64,000 nt of DNA from Massilia phyllostachyos (GCF_021044825.1 NZ_JAJNOC010000002.1:124001-188000), one strand, 5' to 3'; positions 15,662 to 24,570 are shown, counted from the first letter of the stretch. The notes: a model not told the origin generated them from the sequence alone. Program-made: numbers and translations.

Positions 15662-16099
15662 ATGTACAAGCGCATCCTGCTGCCGACCGACGGTTCCGAG
15701 GCGTCCCGGCGCGCCATCCGCTCGGGCGTCGAGTTCGCCCGCGACGTGGGAGCGGAGGTGGTCGCCATGACGGCGACCCCGGAATTCCATGTCCTGAGCG
15801 CGAATGCCGAGATGCTGGAGCAGACCCGCGACGAATACCTGGCGGCCAGCCGCGCGGCCGGGCAGCGCCTGCTGGACGAGGCGGCGGCGGTGGCGCGCGA
15901 CGCCGGCGTTCCCTGCAGCACCGTGCAGCGGGTGTCCGACGAGCCCTATGAGGCGATCATCGCGGCCGCGCGCGACAAGCTGTGCGACCTGATCGTGATG
16001 GCCTCGCACGGCCGGCGCGGCATCAAGGGCCTGCTGCTGGGCAGCGAGACCCAGAAGGTGCTGGTGCACAGCGCGATCCCGGTGCTGGTGCACCGCTAG
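15662..16099 (+). CDS. Universal stress protein (single UspA domain)
   Basis: 145 aa, starting 'MYKRILLPTDGSEASRRAI'. The nucleotide-binding loop reads 'ASHGRRGIKGLLLGS': the first glycine of G-x2-G-x9-G-S is Ala, a common and usually tolerated change. An 'TGGAGG'-type ribosome site precedes the ATG. It is first gene after the FNR box at 15549 and is followed after 8 bp by a second usp, so the two are co-transcribed. Likely a homo- or heterodimeric ATP-binding stress protein in the cytoplasm; its partner is unknown. Confidence 0.92.
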   Translation: MYKRILLPTDGSEASRRAIRSGVEFARDVGAEVVAMTATPEFHVLSANAEMLEQTRDEYLAASRAAGQRLLDEAAAVARDAGVPCSTVQRVSDEPYEAIIAAARDKLCDLIVMASHGRRGIKGLLLGSETQKVLVHSAIPVLVHR

Positions 16100-16107
16100 G
16101 GGCGGCC

Positions 16108-16602
16108 ATGTACCGGCACATCCTGGTCCCGACCGACGGGTCGCCGGTGGCCATCCAGGCCGCCGATGCGGCGATCGACTTCGCGCGCGCCTGCGGCAGC
16201 GACATCGTCGCCCTGTCGGTGGCCGTCACCGAGCCCGTCTTCCAGGCTTTCGAGGGCGCTGTGGCCTGGGACCCGCGCCTGCAGGCCGAGCAGCTGCTCA
16301 GGCAGGCGCAAGAGTATGCGGGCGCGGTCGCCACGCGTGCGCGCACGGCCGGCGTCCCGTGCACCACGGTGGCCAGCTGCGCGCTCGACCCGGTGGCGGC
16401 GATCGCCGACGCCGCGCGCGAGCACGGCTGCGACCTGATCGTCATGGGCTCGCACGGGCGGCGCGGCCTGAGCCGCCTGCTGGCCGGCAGCGTCACCCAG
16501 GGCGTGCTGGCCTATGCGCCGGCGCCGGTCATGGTGCTGCGTCCGCCATTGCCGCAGCGTGAAACGCGTCCCGCCAGCCAGCCGGCGGGCGGCGCCGCCT
16601 GA
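16108..16602 (+). CDS. Universal stress protein (single UspA domain)
   Basis: 164 aa, starting 'MYRHILVPTDGSPVAIQAA', with an intact ATP-binding signature 'GSHGRRGLSRLLAGSV' (about 122-137) and a proline/alanine-rich tail after residue 150. The ATG is 8 bp after the preceding usp stop. A GGDEF gene begins 12 bp downstream, so an FNR-driven usp-usp-diguanylate cyclase operon is likely. It closely resembles the divergent-from-ppsA usp (3933-4379), pointing to local duplication. Confidence 0.92.
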   Translation: MYRHILVPTDGSPVAIQAADAAIDFARACGSDIVALSVAVTEPVFQAFEGAVAWDPRLQAEQLLRQAQEYAGAVATRARTAGVPCTTVASCALDPVAAIADAAREHGCDLIVMGSHGRRGLSRLLAGSVTQGVLAYAPAPVMVLRPPLPQRETRPASQPAGGAA

Positions 16603-16614
16603 CCGGACCGACAG

Positions 16615-17823
16615 GTGCGCTTCGGCAAGGGATCGGCGGCTCTGCGCATGGCGGCGCACCACGACTGGCCGGAGCATGCTCCCGGCGTCGCCAACGCGGG
16701 CAGGGGCGCCGGCGCCGGTTGGCGCCGCGGCTTCCTGGCCGAGCGCAGCACGGACGGGCTCGACCCGGAAGCGCAGGGCGAGTTCGACGCGGCCCTCGAC
16801 CGCTCGCTGTCCGACGCCTTGCCCGCGCTCGGGCTGGTGTTCGGCATCGGGGTGCTGCTGTTCAGCGCCTGGGATTACTGGGTCGACCCCGTTGTTGCCG
16901 CCGGCACGCTGGTGGTGCGGCTGGGGCTGGTTCTGCTGGGCGCCGCCGGCTATGTTTCCTGGGGCGGCCGCTTTCCGGTCGCCTGGCGCTGCGCCCTGGT
17001 CTACATCACGCACGCGAGCGCGATGGTCGTCAGTTCCGCCCTGTTGCCGGGCGGGATGGTGCTGGCGATGCCCGCGATCACCGGCGCGATGTTTCCGCTG
17101 GCCCTGGTCGAGCCGCGTCCCGCGCGCCTGGCCGTCCTGGTGCTGCCGCCCTCGCTGCTGTTCCTGCTGCTCGCCGCGCAGGTGATGGCGCCGCCCGTAT
17201 TCGCCACCTGCGTGCTGGTGTACGGCGTGGTGCTGTGCCTGGTGGCCGCGGTCGCCGTGTTCCAGCGGCGCCTGCTGCGCGCCGACTTCCTGGCCGAGCG
17301 CGTCCTGGCCTGGACGGCGCGCCATGACAGCCTGAGCGGCGTGCTGGCGCGCGGCTACCTGATGGAGCTGGCCGGGCACGACCTCGCCGCGGCGCGCCGC
17401 TACGGCCGTCCGCTGGCGATCGCTATGCTCGACATCGACTACTTCAAGCGCGTCAACGACAGCTGGGGCCACGCGGTCGGCGACCGCCTGCTGTGCGCGG
17501 TCAGCCGGGCCTGCGCCGCCCAGCTGCGCGCCAGCGACTACCTGGGACGCGTCGGGGGCGAGGAATTCGTGTGCGTGATGCCCGAGACCGGCGAGGCGGA
17601 GGCGCTGGCCTGCGCCGAACGCATGCGGGTGGCGGTCGCCGCCATCCGGCTCGATGCGCCCGGCGGCGTCGTGCGCTGCACCGCCAGCCTCGGCGTGGCG
17701 GCGCTGGGGAGCGCGCATGCCGACTTCACGGCGCTGATGGCGGCCGCCGACGGCGCCCTCTACCGCGCCAAGTCGAACGGCCGCGACCGCATCGAGCTGG
17801 CCGGGCGTCAGGCGGACGAATGA
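16615..17823 (+). CDS. Membrane-bound diguanylate cyclase (GGDEF)
   Basis: Makes the second messenger c-di-GMP from two GTP. 402 aa from GTG 16615; an in-frame ATG at 16648 would shorten it by 11 residues. About five or six hydrophobic segments lie between residues 65 and 220 (for example 'LGLVFGIGVLLFSAWDYW' and 'LVYGVVLCLVAAVAVF'), forming a putative membrane sensor without a recognised ligand domain. The C-terminal GGDEF domain (about 235-395) has 'MLDIDYFKRVNDSWGHAVGD' and the active-site GGEEF, so it should be active. It follows two FNR-linked usp genes with a 12-bp gap. Its 3' end overlaps the convergent fnr-type gene by 16 bp. Confidence 0.9.
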   Translation: MRFGKGSAALRMAAHHDWPEHAPGVANAGRGAGAGWRRGFLAERSTDGLDPEAQGEFDAALDRSLSDALPALGLVFGIGVLLFSAWDYWVDPVVAAGTLVVRLGLVLLGAAGYVSWGGRFPVAWRCALVYITHASAMVVSSALLPGGMVLAMPAITGAMFPLALVEPRPARLAVLVLPPSLLFLLLAAQVMAPPVFATCVLVYGVVLCLVAAVAVFQRRLLRADFLAERVLAWTARHDSLSGVLARGYLMELAGHDLAAARRYGRPLAIAMLDIDYFKRVNDSWGHAVGDRLLCAVSRACAAQLRASDYLGRVGGEEFVCVMPETGEAEALACAERMRVAVAAIRLDAPGGVVRCTASLGVAALGSAHADFTALMAAADGALYRAKSNGRDRIELAGRQADE

Positions 17824-18518
17824 AGCTCTCCGCCCGGCGCCAGCAGCGCTTGCAGGCGGTCGCGCCGCAGCAGGGTCAGGTCGCGCCCGTCCACGGCGAT
17901 CCAGCCGGCCGTGCGCATCCGCCCCAGCTGGCGGCTGACGCTCTCGATGGTCAGGCCGAGGTGGTTGCCGATATCGGCGCGCGACATCGGCAGGCGCAGG
18001 CGGTCGGCGTCCCCGCCGCCGGCGGCCTGGCGTGCCGACAAGTCCAGCAGCAGGCCGGCCAGGCGGGCGCCGGCCGGCCGCCCGGCTTGCAGCAGCACGG
18101 CCTGCTCGCGCACGATTTCTTCGCTCAGCGCGGCGTGGAAGCGCCGCATCAGGCGCGGCGCGCCGGGCAGGGCGGCCTGCAGGCCGGCATAGGGAATCTC
18201 GCACACCTCGCTCGGTTCGAGCGCCACCGCGCTGCAGGCGTGGCGCCCGGCGCCGATGGCGTCCAGGCCCAGCAGGTCGCCCGCGGCGGGAAACGTGGTC
18301 ACCAGCGGCCGGCCGCGATGATCCGGCCGCCAGAGTTTCAGGCGGCCGCTGCGCACGGTGTACAGGAAGGCGAAGGGCTGGCCGCGGCCGAACAGCGGGC
18401 GGTCGCAGTCCAGGCTCCGGCGGCAGCCGCACAGGCCGGCTTGCGGCGCCAGGCAGGCGGCGCGCACCGGGCAGTCGTGGCAGCGGGGTTCGGGCCCGTC
18501 GAGCGTCAGGATGTGCAT
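17808..18518 (-). CDS. fnr: FNR-type oxygen-sensing transcription factor (Crp/Fnr family)
   Basis: Global regulator sensing oxygen through a [4Fe-4S] cluster; active as a dimer under low oxygen. 236 aa from ATG 18518 (a longer in-frame start at 18584 exists). Three N-terminal cysteines have the exact E. coli FNR spacing C-x2-C-x5-C (Cys13, 16, 22), and the fourth ligand is Cys106 in 'EVCEIPY', matching FNR Cys122. A cAMP-type beta-roll and dimer helix follow, then the helix-turn-helix 'SRADIGNHLGLTIESVSRQL' (179-198) with Glu192, Ser195 and Arg196, the E..SR triad that reads TTGAT half-sites. This matches the boxes found across 4-39 kb, making it the prime candidate regulator of the island. 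Convergent with the GGDEF gene (16-bp overlap) and divergent from a P-type ATPase. Confidence 0.9.
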   Translation of the reverse strand: MHILTLDGPEPRCHDCPVRAACLAPQAGLCGCRRSLDCDRPLFGRGQPFAFLYTVRSGRLKLWRPDHRGRPLVTTFPAAGDLLGLDAIGAGRHACSAVALEPSEVCEIPYAGLQAALPGAPRLMRRFHAALSEEIVREQAVLLQAGRPAGARLAGLLLDLSARQAAGGGDADRLRLPMSRADIGNHLGLTIESVSRQLGRMRTAGWIAVDGRDLTLLRRDRLQALLAPGGELHSSA

Positions 18519-18604
18519 GGAAGCCCCCGTCGCGGCCGTGGCGGCCGCGCCATCCAGTATCCGGCAAAGGCGGGTCCCGATCAAGCGCCGGGCGCGCCGC
18601 AGCC

Positions 18605-21118
18605 ATGAAGCAGGACGCGCCAGGGGCGCCGCCGCAGGGACTGGACAGCGCCGAGGCCGCCCGGCGCCTGGCGCGCGACGGCCCCAACAGCCTGCCCGAC
18701 AGCGGCGGCCGGCGCTGGCGCCGGATCGCGCTGGACGCCGCGCGCGAACCGATGTACCTGCTGCTGCTCGGCGCCGCCGCGGTCTACCTGGCGCTCGGCG
18801 AGCCGCTCGAGGGCGCCTTCCTGTCCGCCATGGTGCTGCTGATGCTGTGCCTGACGCTGTTCCAGGAAGGCCGCACCGAGCGCGCGCTGCAGGCCCTGCG
18901 TGCGCTCGGTGCGCCGACCGCCCTCGTGTGGCGCGACGGGCGCCTGGCGCGCCTGGCGGCCGGCGCGCTGGTCGAAGGCGACCTGGTCGAGCTGGGCGAG
19001 GGCGACCGGGTGCCGGCCGACGGCCTGCTGCTGGCGGCCGCCGGCCTGCTGGTGGACGAGTCGCTGCTGACCGGCGAATCGGCGCCGGTCGCCAAGCAGG
19101 CCGCGCCGGGCGGCGCTGCGCCGAGCGCCCCGGGCGGAACCGGCCTGCCCTGGGTGTACGCCGGCACCCTGGTGGTGCAGGGCCACGGCCTGGCGCGGGT
19201 CGCCGCCACCGGCGCGCGCAGCGAGATCGGCCGCATCGGCGCCGCGCTCGGGAGCATCGCCCCGCCGAGGGGGCGCTTGCAGTGTGAAACGGCCGCGCTG
19301 GCGCGTCGTTTCGCCATCCTGGGCGGCATCGTCAGCGTGCTGCTGGTGGTCCTGCTCATCAGCCGCGGCAGCGCGCCGCTGCCGGCGCTGCTGGCGGGGA
19401 TCGCGCTGGCGATGTCGATGCTGCCGGAAGAGTTTCCTGTCATCCTCACCGTGTTCCCGGCGCTCGGCGCCTGGCGCCTGGCGCGCAGCCGGGTGCTGAC
19501 GCGGCGCCTGGCGGCGATCGAGATCCTGGGCTCGACCTCGGTGCTGTGCGTCGACAAGACCGGCACCCTGACCGAGAACCGGATGGCGGTGGCGCGCCTG
19601 TGGCGCGATGGCGCGGTGTACGAAACCGCGTCCGGGACGGCGCCGGCGCCGGCGCAGCGCGCAGTGCTGGACTGCGCGCTGTACGCCAGCCGTCCGCCAG
19701 GCAGCGATCCGATGGAGGCGGCGCTCTGGCGCATGGGCGGCGCGCCGGCGCCGGGATGGCGTCTGCTGCACGAATACGGCCTGACCCCGCAGCGCCCGGC
19801 CCTGGCCCAGGTCTGGGGCGACGCCGACGGCATGCTGCTGGTGGCGATCAAGGGTGCGCCCGAGACGGTGGCGGCGATGTGCGCATCGGGACCGGGACAG
19901 CAGGCGCTGCTTGCCGCGGAAAAGATGGCGGCCGACGGCCTGCGCGTGCTCGCGGTGGCGCGCAGACGGCTGCCGCCGATGGCCGGACCCTGGCCGGACG
20001 AGCCGGACGGCTTCCAGCCCGAGCTGCTCGGCCTGGTCGCGCTGGCCGATCCGCTGCGGCCCGACATTCCCGAGGCGGTGGCGGCCTGCCGCGCGGCCGG
20101 ACTGCGCGTGCTGATGATCACCGGCGACCATCCGGAAACCGCGCGCGCGATTGCGCGCCAGGCCGGGCTGGCGCGCGGCGATCCCGAGCTGCTGGGCGGC
20201 GCGGCGATCGCGGCGCTGGACGACGCCGCGCTGGCGCGGCGGCTGGCCGCGGTTGACGTGTGCGCGCGCATCGCCCCGCAGCAGAAGCTGCGCATCGTCC
20301 AGGCCCTGCAGCGCGGCGGTGCGGTGGTGGCCATGACCGGCGATGGCGTCAACGACGCCCCGGCCCTGCGCGCCGCCGACGTCGGGGTCGCGATGGGACT
20401 GCGCGGCGCCGACGTCGCGCGCGAGGCGGCCGAGCTGACCCTGCTCGACGACCGCTTCGCCGCGCTGGTCGAGGCGATCGCGGCGGGGCGGCGCATCTTC
20501 GCCAATATGCGCAAGTCGATGCGCTACGTGATCGCGATGCACGTGCCGATCGCCGGCATGGCGCTGGCGCCGGTCCTGCTGGGCTGGCCGGTGATGCTGT
20601 ATCCGCTGCATATCGTGTTCCTCGAACTGGTGATCGATCCGGCCTGTTCGCTCGCCTTCGAGAACGAGCCGGCCGAGCCGGACCAGATGCGGCGCCCGCC
20701 GCGCGCCCCCGGCGCAGCGCTGTTCGACCGCGCCGCCTTCCTCGGCGCGCTGCTGCAGGGCGGCTGGGTGCTGGCGCTGGTGGCTGCGCTGTACGGCTGG
20801 GCCCTGTCCTGGCTGGCGCCGCCGCAGGCGCGCGCCGCCGCCTTCGCCGCGCTGGTGCTGTGCAACCTGGCGCTGCTGCTGTCGAACCGCCAGCGCGAGG
20901 GACTGCGGCGCACGCTGCGCGCCGCCAACCCGGTGTTCTGGGCGATCGCGGCCGCCGCCGTCGCCCTGCTCGGGGTGGGCATCTGGGCGCCGGCGGCGGC
21001 GCGGGTGCTGCTGCTGGCGCCGCCGCCGCCGGCCGCGCTGGGCGCCGCCCTCGCCACGGCCGTGCTGGCGCTGGGCGGTCTGGAATTGCGCAAGCGGCTG
21101 GCCGCGCGGCGCCGCTAG
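18605..21118 (+). CDS. Cation-transporting P-type ATPase (P2-like)
   Basis: 837 aa inner-membrane ion pump with the full P-type set: actuator loop 'LLTGES' , TM4 'MLPEEFPVILTVFPALG', phosphorylation site 'CVDKTGTLTEN', hinge 'MTGDGVNDAPALRAADVGVA', and six C-terminal hydrophobic segments including 'LHIVFLELVIDPACSLAFE'. There is no N-terminal heavy-metal domain and no CPC motif, so it is not a P1B copper or zinc pump. The PEEFP/IDPACS signatures point to the P2 (Ca-type) lineage, with actual ion unknown. It starts 86 bp from the divergent fnr-type gene and its 3' end is 8 bp from a convergent gene. Membership of the FNR regulon is plausible from position but no good box precedes it. Confidence 0.92.
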   Translation: MKQDAPGAPPQGLDSAEAARRLARDGPNSLPDSGGRRWRRIALDAAREPMYLLLLGAAAVYLALGEPLEGAFLSAMVLLMLCLTLFQEGRTERALQALRALGAPTALVWRDGRLARLAAGALVEGDLVELGEGDRVPADGLLLAAAGLLVDESLLTGESAPVAKQAAPGGAAPSAPGGTGLPWVYAGTLVVQGHGLARVAATGARSEIGRIGAALGSIAPPRGRLQCETAALARRFAILGGIVSVLLVVLLISRGSAPLPALLAGIALAMSMLPEEFPVILTVFPALGAWRLARSRVLTRRLAAIEILGSTSVLCVDKTGTLTENRMAVARLWRDGAVYETASGTAPAPAQRAVLDCALYASRPPGSDPMEAALWRMGGAPAPGWRLLHEYGLTPQRPALAQVWGDADGMLLVAIKGAPETVAAMCASGPGQQALLAAEKMAADGLRVLAVARRRLPPMAGPWPDEPDGFQPELLGLVALADPLRPDIPEAVAACRAAGLRVLMITGDHPETARAIARQAGLARGDPELLGGAAIAALDDAALARRLAAVDVCARIAPQQKLRIVQALQRGGAVVAMTGDGVNDAPALRAADVGVAMGLRGADVAREAAELTLLDDRFAALVEAIAAGRRIFANMRKSMRYVIAMHVPIAGMALAPVLLGWPVMLYPLHIVFLELVIDPACSLAFENEPAEPDQMRRPPRAPGAALFDRAAFLGALLQGGWVLALVAALYGWALSWLAPPQARAAAFAALVLCNLALLLSNRQREGLRRTLRAANPVFWAIAAAAVALLGVGIWAPAAARVLLLAPPPPAALGAALATAVLALGGLELRKRLAARRR

Positions 21119-21126
21119 GCCCGGGC

Positions 21127-21723
21127 TCAGGCGGCGCGCGCTCCCAGGCGGCTCAGGCGTGCGCACCAGCGCGCCACCCGGTCCGTCGGCATGGCGCCCG
21201 CCTCGCCGACCACCGTCGCGGCCACCGGCCTGATGCCGACGAAGGCCAGGATGTTGCGGCGCAGGAGGCGCAGGCCGTGGGCGCGGTAGAACCAGCGGTA
21301 GAAGGAGGCCGGCATGCCCATGGTGACGACGATGCGCGCGCTGCGCCCGCCCAGCAGGCCGGCCCGCATGGGGTTGGCGGGTGCGCGCGCCAGCGCGAAG
21401 CCGGGCCGCAGCACCTGCTCGAGGAAGCCTTTCAGCTGCGCCGGCATGTCGCCCAGCCACAGTGGAAACACCAGCACGATGTGCTCGGCGTGCGCGATCG
21501 CCTGCTGCGCCGGCTGCAAGGCTTCCGGCGCCGGATCGTCCAGCCAGCGGCGCGGATCGCTCACCAGCGGGAAGTGCAGCCGGCCGGCGTCGACCGTCTC
21601 GACGCTGTGGCCGGCCGCCCGGGCGCCGTCCGCATAGGCCGCGGCCAGCGCGTGGCACAGGTGCCGGTGGGCGCCGTCCGGATGGCCCTGGATGATCAGG
21701 ATGCGCTTGCCCATGGTGCTCAT
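21127..21723 (-). CDS. NAD(P)H-quinone oxidoreductase-like flavodoxin-fold protein
   Basis: 198 aa, family of KefF/MdaB/NQO-type FMN or FAD oxidoreductases. N-terminal 'RILIIQGHPDGAHRHLCHAL' is the flavin-phosphate loop, 'VFPLWLGDMPAQLKGFLEQV' the conserved central motif, and 'VVTMGMPASFYRWFYRAHG' the substrate-side loop. It probably transfers two electrons from NAD(P)H to quinones or other acceptors. The ATG overlaps the stop of the acyl-CoA synthetase-GNAT gene by 4 bp (ATGA), so both are driven by the FNR box at 24484. It could also modulate a partner such as an ion channel, as KefF does, but no channel gene is adjacent. Confidence 0.85.
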   Translation of the reverse strand: MSTMGKRILIIQGHPDGAHRHLCHALAAAYADGARAAGHSVETVDAGRLHFPLVSDPRRWLDDPAPEALQPAQQAIAHAEHIVLVFPLWLGDMPAQLKGFLEQVLRPGFALARAPANPMRAGLLGGRSARIVVTMGMPASFYRWFYRAHGLRLLRRNILAFVGIRPVAATVVGEAGAMPTDRVARWCARLSRLGARAA

Positions 21724-24425
21724 GCCGCCTCTTGCCTGAACCGGCGCCGCATGCGCAGCACGCCGTCCGCCCCCCTGTCCAGCGCGAAGCCGAGGGTGGC
21801 CGCGAGGGCGTGCATGCGGGTGTTTTCCGGCAGGGCGGCGCCCTCCACCACGGCGACGCCGCGCTCCGCGCAGTAGTCGAGCAGGCGCTCCATCAGGAGC
21901 CGCCCCAGGCCGCGGCCCTTGAGGTCGGAGCGCACCGTCACGGCGAACTCGCCGCGCTCGCCGTCGGGATCGAGCACCACGCGCGCCACGCCCAGGGTCT
22001 CGGCGCCGTCCGCCGCTGCGCCGTCCTGGACGGGGCGGGTGGCGATGAAGGCCATCTCGCGCGCGTAGTCGATCTGGGTGAAGCGCGCCAGCTGCTGCGG
22101 CGTCAGTTCGCGCATCATGCCGAACATGCGCATGTGCACGTCTTCCGGCGTGAGCGCGCGGAAGAAGGCGATATGGGCCTGGGCGTCCTCGGGACGAATC
22201 GGGCGGATGGTCAAGGGGCCGAGCGCGCTGTCGGCGCGGCGCTCCAGTTCGGCCGGGTAGGGCAGGATGGCGAGGCGCGCGGCGGCGTCCTGGCCGGCGG
22301 GCACGGGCGCCAGGCGCAGGCGGGCGTCCAGCGCCAGTACCCCGGTCGCATCGGCCAGCAGCGGATTGATGTCGAGTTCCACCAGCTCCGGCAATTCGGC
22401 CGCCATGCGGCCGACCCGGACCAGCACGTCCGCGAGGGCGTCCAGGTCGGCCGGCGGCAGGCCGCGGTAACCCTGCAGCAGGCGCGCGACCCGGGTGCGC
22501 CCGATCAGTTCCGCGGCCAGCAGCCGGTTCAGCGGCGGCAGGGCGACCGCCTGGTCGGCGCTGAGCTCGACCGCGATGCCGCCCTGGCCGAACAGCACGA
22601 CCGGGCCGAACACCGGATCGACCGTGAGACCGACGATCAGTTCCAGCGCTTGCGGCCGGCGCGCCATGGCCTGCACCGTGTAGCCCTGCAGGCGCGCCTG
22701 CGGGCGCAGGGCGCGCACCCGCGCCTCCATGGCGTCGAGCGCCGCGGCGAGGGCAGCGTCGCCGGCCAGGTCGAGCGCCACGCCGCCGACCTCGGTCTTG
22801 TGCGGGATGTCGGGCGAGAGGATCTTGAGCGCCACCGGGTAGCCGATGCGGCGCGCCGCCGCCAAGGCGCCGGCGCGGTCCGGGATCGCCTCGGTGGCCA
22901 GCACCGGGACGCCGTAGGCGGCCAGCAGCGCCTTGGCGTCGAGGTCGCCGCCTTCCAGGCGGCCGGCGGCGAGCATCGCGTCGATGCGGCTGCGCGCCGC
23001 CTGGCGGTCCGGCGCCGGCAGCTCGGCCGGCCCGGGCGCCTGCAGCAGCTGGGCTGCGTTGCGCCGGTAATCGACCAGTTGCTGGAAGCCCTTGACCGCT
23101 TCCTCGGGCGTGTCGAACACCGGCACGCCCGCCTCGATGCACAGGCGGCGCGCCTCGGCCACGCTGGGTCCGCCGAGCCAGCAGCACAGCACCGGCCGTC
23201 CGGCCTGCCCGAGCAGGGGCAGCAGGGCGGCCGCGATCTCGGCGGAAGGCACCAGCGCCGTGGGCGCGTGGATCAGCAGCACGGCATCGCATTCGGGGCC
23301 GTCGAGCAGCAGCGCGAGGGCGTCGCGGTAGCGCGCGGCAGGGGCGTCGCCGATGATGTCGACCGGATTGGCGCGCGGCCACAGTGGCGGCAGCACCGCG
23401 TCCAGGCGCGCCAGCGTCCCGGCGCCGAGCCGGGCGGCGACGCCGCCGGCGTCGTGCAGGGCGTCGAGCGCCATCACGCCCGGACCGCCGCCGTTGGTCA
23501 GGATGGCCAGGCGCTCGCCGCGCGGCGGGCGCACCCGCGCCAGCATCGCCACCGCATCGAACAATTCGCCGGTGGTGCCGACGCGCAGCATGCCGGCGCG
23601 GCGGATGGCAGCGTCGTAGACCAGGTCGGATCCGGCCAGCGCGCCGGTGTGGCTGAAGGCCGCGCGCGCCGCCTCGGCGCCGCGGCCGGCCTTGACGACC
23701 AGGGTCGGCTTGGCGCGCGCCGCGCCGCGCGCCGCGCTCATGAACTTGCGCGCCTGGCGCACGCTCTCGGCGTACAGCAGGATGGCGTCGGTGCCGGGAT
23801 CGGCGGCCAGCCAGTCGAGCAGGTCGCCGAAGTCGACGTCGCTGCCGTCGCCCAGCGAGACGAAGCAGGAAAAGCCGATGCGGCGCGCCGCCGCCCAGTC
23901 GAGCACGGCGGTGACCAGGGCGCCGGACTGGGCGACGAAGGCGAGCCGGCCGGGCAGGGCGGCGCCCGGCGCGAAGCTGGCGTTCAGGCCGATGCCGGGG
24001 ACCAGCAGGCCGACGCAGTTGGGTCCCAGGATGCGCAGCAGCCAGGGCCGGGCCGCCTCCAGCATGGCCTGGCGCAGGGTGGCGCCGGGAGGGCCGTCCG
24101 GATCGGGGGCGCCGAGCCCCGCGCTCAGCACGACGGCGGCGCGGCAGCCGGCCGCGCCCAGTTCATGCACCAGGCCGGGCACGCCGGCGGCCGGGGTGCA
24201 GATCACCGCCAGCTCCGGCACGCCGGGCAGCGCGGCCACGCTCGGCCAGGCCGCCTGGCCGCCGACCCGGGCGTGGCGCCGGTTGACCGGCCACAGCGGG
24301 CCCGCGAAGCCGCCGGCCGCCAGGTTGCGCCAGACGGTGGCGCCGACGCTGCCGGGGCGGTCCGAGGCGCCGATCACGGCGACCGAGGCGGGGGCGAACA
24401 GGTGCTGCAGGTTGCGGATGCTCAT
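21720..24425 (-). CDS. ADP-forming acyl-CoA synthetase fused to GNAT acetyltransferase (Pat/PatZ type)
   Basis: 901 aa. Domain order: CoA-binding Rossmann domain ('APASVAVIGASDRPGSVGAT', about 12-31), succinyl-CoA-synthetase-like ligase domain with the phosphohistidine region 'FSHTGALAGSDLVYDAAIRR', ATP-grasp domain ('GYPVALKILSPDIPHKTEVG', about 530-549), and C-terminal GNAT domain (about 735-895, 'RSDLKGRGLGRLLMERLLDY'). The ligase region resembles acetate-CoA ligase (ADP-forming), which can make ATP from acyl-CoA. In the related Pat/PatZ lysine acetyltransferases this part has lost activity and serves a regulatory role. Here the His region looks intact, so ATP production during fermentation is possible but unproven. 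FNR box 24484 lies 59 bp upstream. Confidence 0.9.
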   Translation of the reverse strand: MSIRNLQHLFAPASVAVIGASDRPGSVGATVWRNLAAGGFAGPLWPVNRRHARVGGQAAWPSVAALPGVPELAVICTPAAGVPGLVHELGAAGCRAAVVLSAGLGAPDPDGPPGATLRQAMLEAARPWLLRILGPNCVGLLVPGIGLNASFAPGAALPGRLAFVAQSGALVTAVLDWAAARRIGFSCFVSLGDGSDVDFGDLLDWLAADPGTDAILLYAESVRQARKFMSAARGAARAKPTLVVKAGRGAEAARAAFSHTGALAGSDLVYDAAIRRAGMLRVGTTGELFDAVAMLARVRPPRGERLAILTNGGGPGVMALDALHDAGGVAARLGAGTLARLDAVLPPLWPRANPVDIIGDAPAARYRDALALLLDGPECDAVLLIHAPTALVPSAEIAAALLPLLGQAGRPVLCCWLGGPSVAEARRLCIEAGVPVFDTPEEAVKGFQQLVDYRRNAAQLLQAPGPAELPAPDRQAARSRIDAMLAAGRLEGGDLDAKALLAAYGVPVLATEAIPDRAGALAAARRIGYPVALKILSPDIPHKTEVGGVALDLAGDAALAAALDAMEARVRALRPQARLQGYTVQAMARRPQALELIVGLTVDPVFGPVVLFGQGGIAVELSADQAVALPPLNRLLAAELIGRTRVARLLQGYRGLPPADLDALADVLVRVGRMAAELPELVELDINPLLADATGVLALDARLRLAPVPAGQDAAARLAILPYPAELERRADSALGPLTIRPIRPEDAQAHIAFFRALTPEDVHMRMFGMMRELTPQQLARFTQIDYAREMAFIATRPVQDGAAADGAETLGVARVVLDPDGERGEFAVTVRSDLKGRGLGRLLMERLLDYCAERGVAVVEGAALPENTRMHALAATLGFALDRGADGVLRMRRRFRQEAA

Positions 24426-24483
24426 GGCCGGGCTGCTAGTGGGAGAGTCCGGACCAGCCTAGCGAAGCGGGTCCGCCGTTTGT

Positions 24484-24497
24484 TTGACTCAGGTCAA
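24484..24497. promoter_or_regulatory. FNR box upstream of the acyl-CoA synthetase-GNAT operon
   Basis: TTGACTCAGGTCAA is a perfect palindrome with 8 of 10 matches to TTGAT-N4-ATCAA. Centre 65.5 bp from the minus-strand ATG (24425). On that strand TAGGCT (24461-24456), preceded by GC, is centred 32 bp away at the class II -10 position, and it strikingly resembles the GC-TAGGAT before ppsA. Confidence 0.72.
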
Positions 24498-24570
24498 ATC
24501 GCTCGCCGAAACCCTCGTACTTCTGTTGCGCTATTTCCAGGCGAAAAGACACGCGGCGAATCCTGAGGAT

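Noticed and set aside
18571..18584. ATCAA half-site (CGGGTCCCGATCAA) between fnr and the P-type ATPase as an autoregulatory FNR box
   Set aside because: Only one half-site matches (7 of 10 in total), and no -10-like hexamer lies at the expected distance in either direction.
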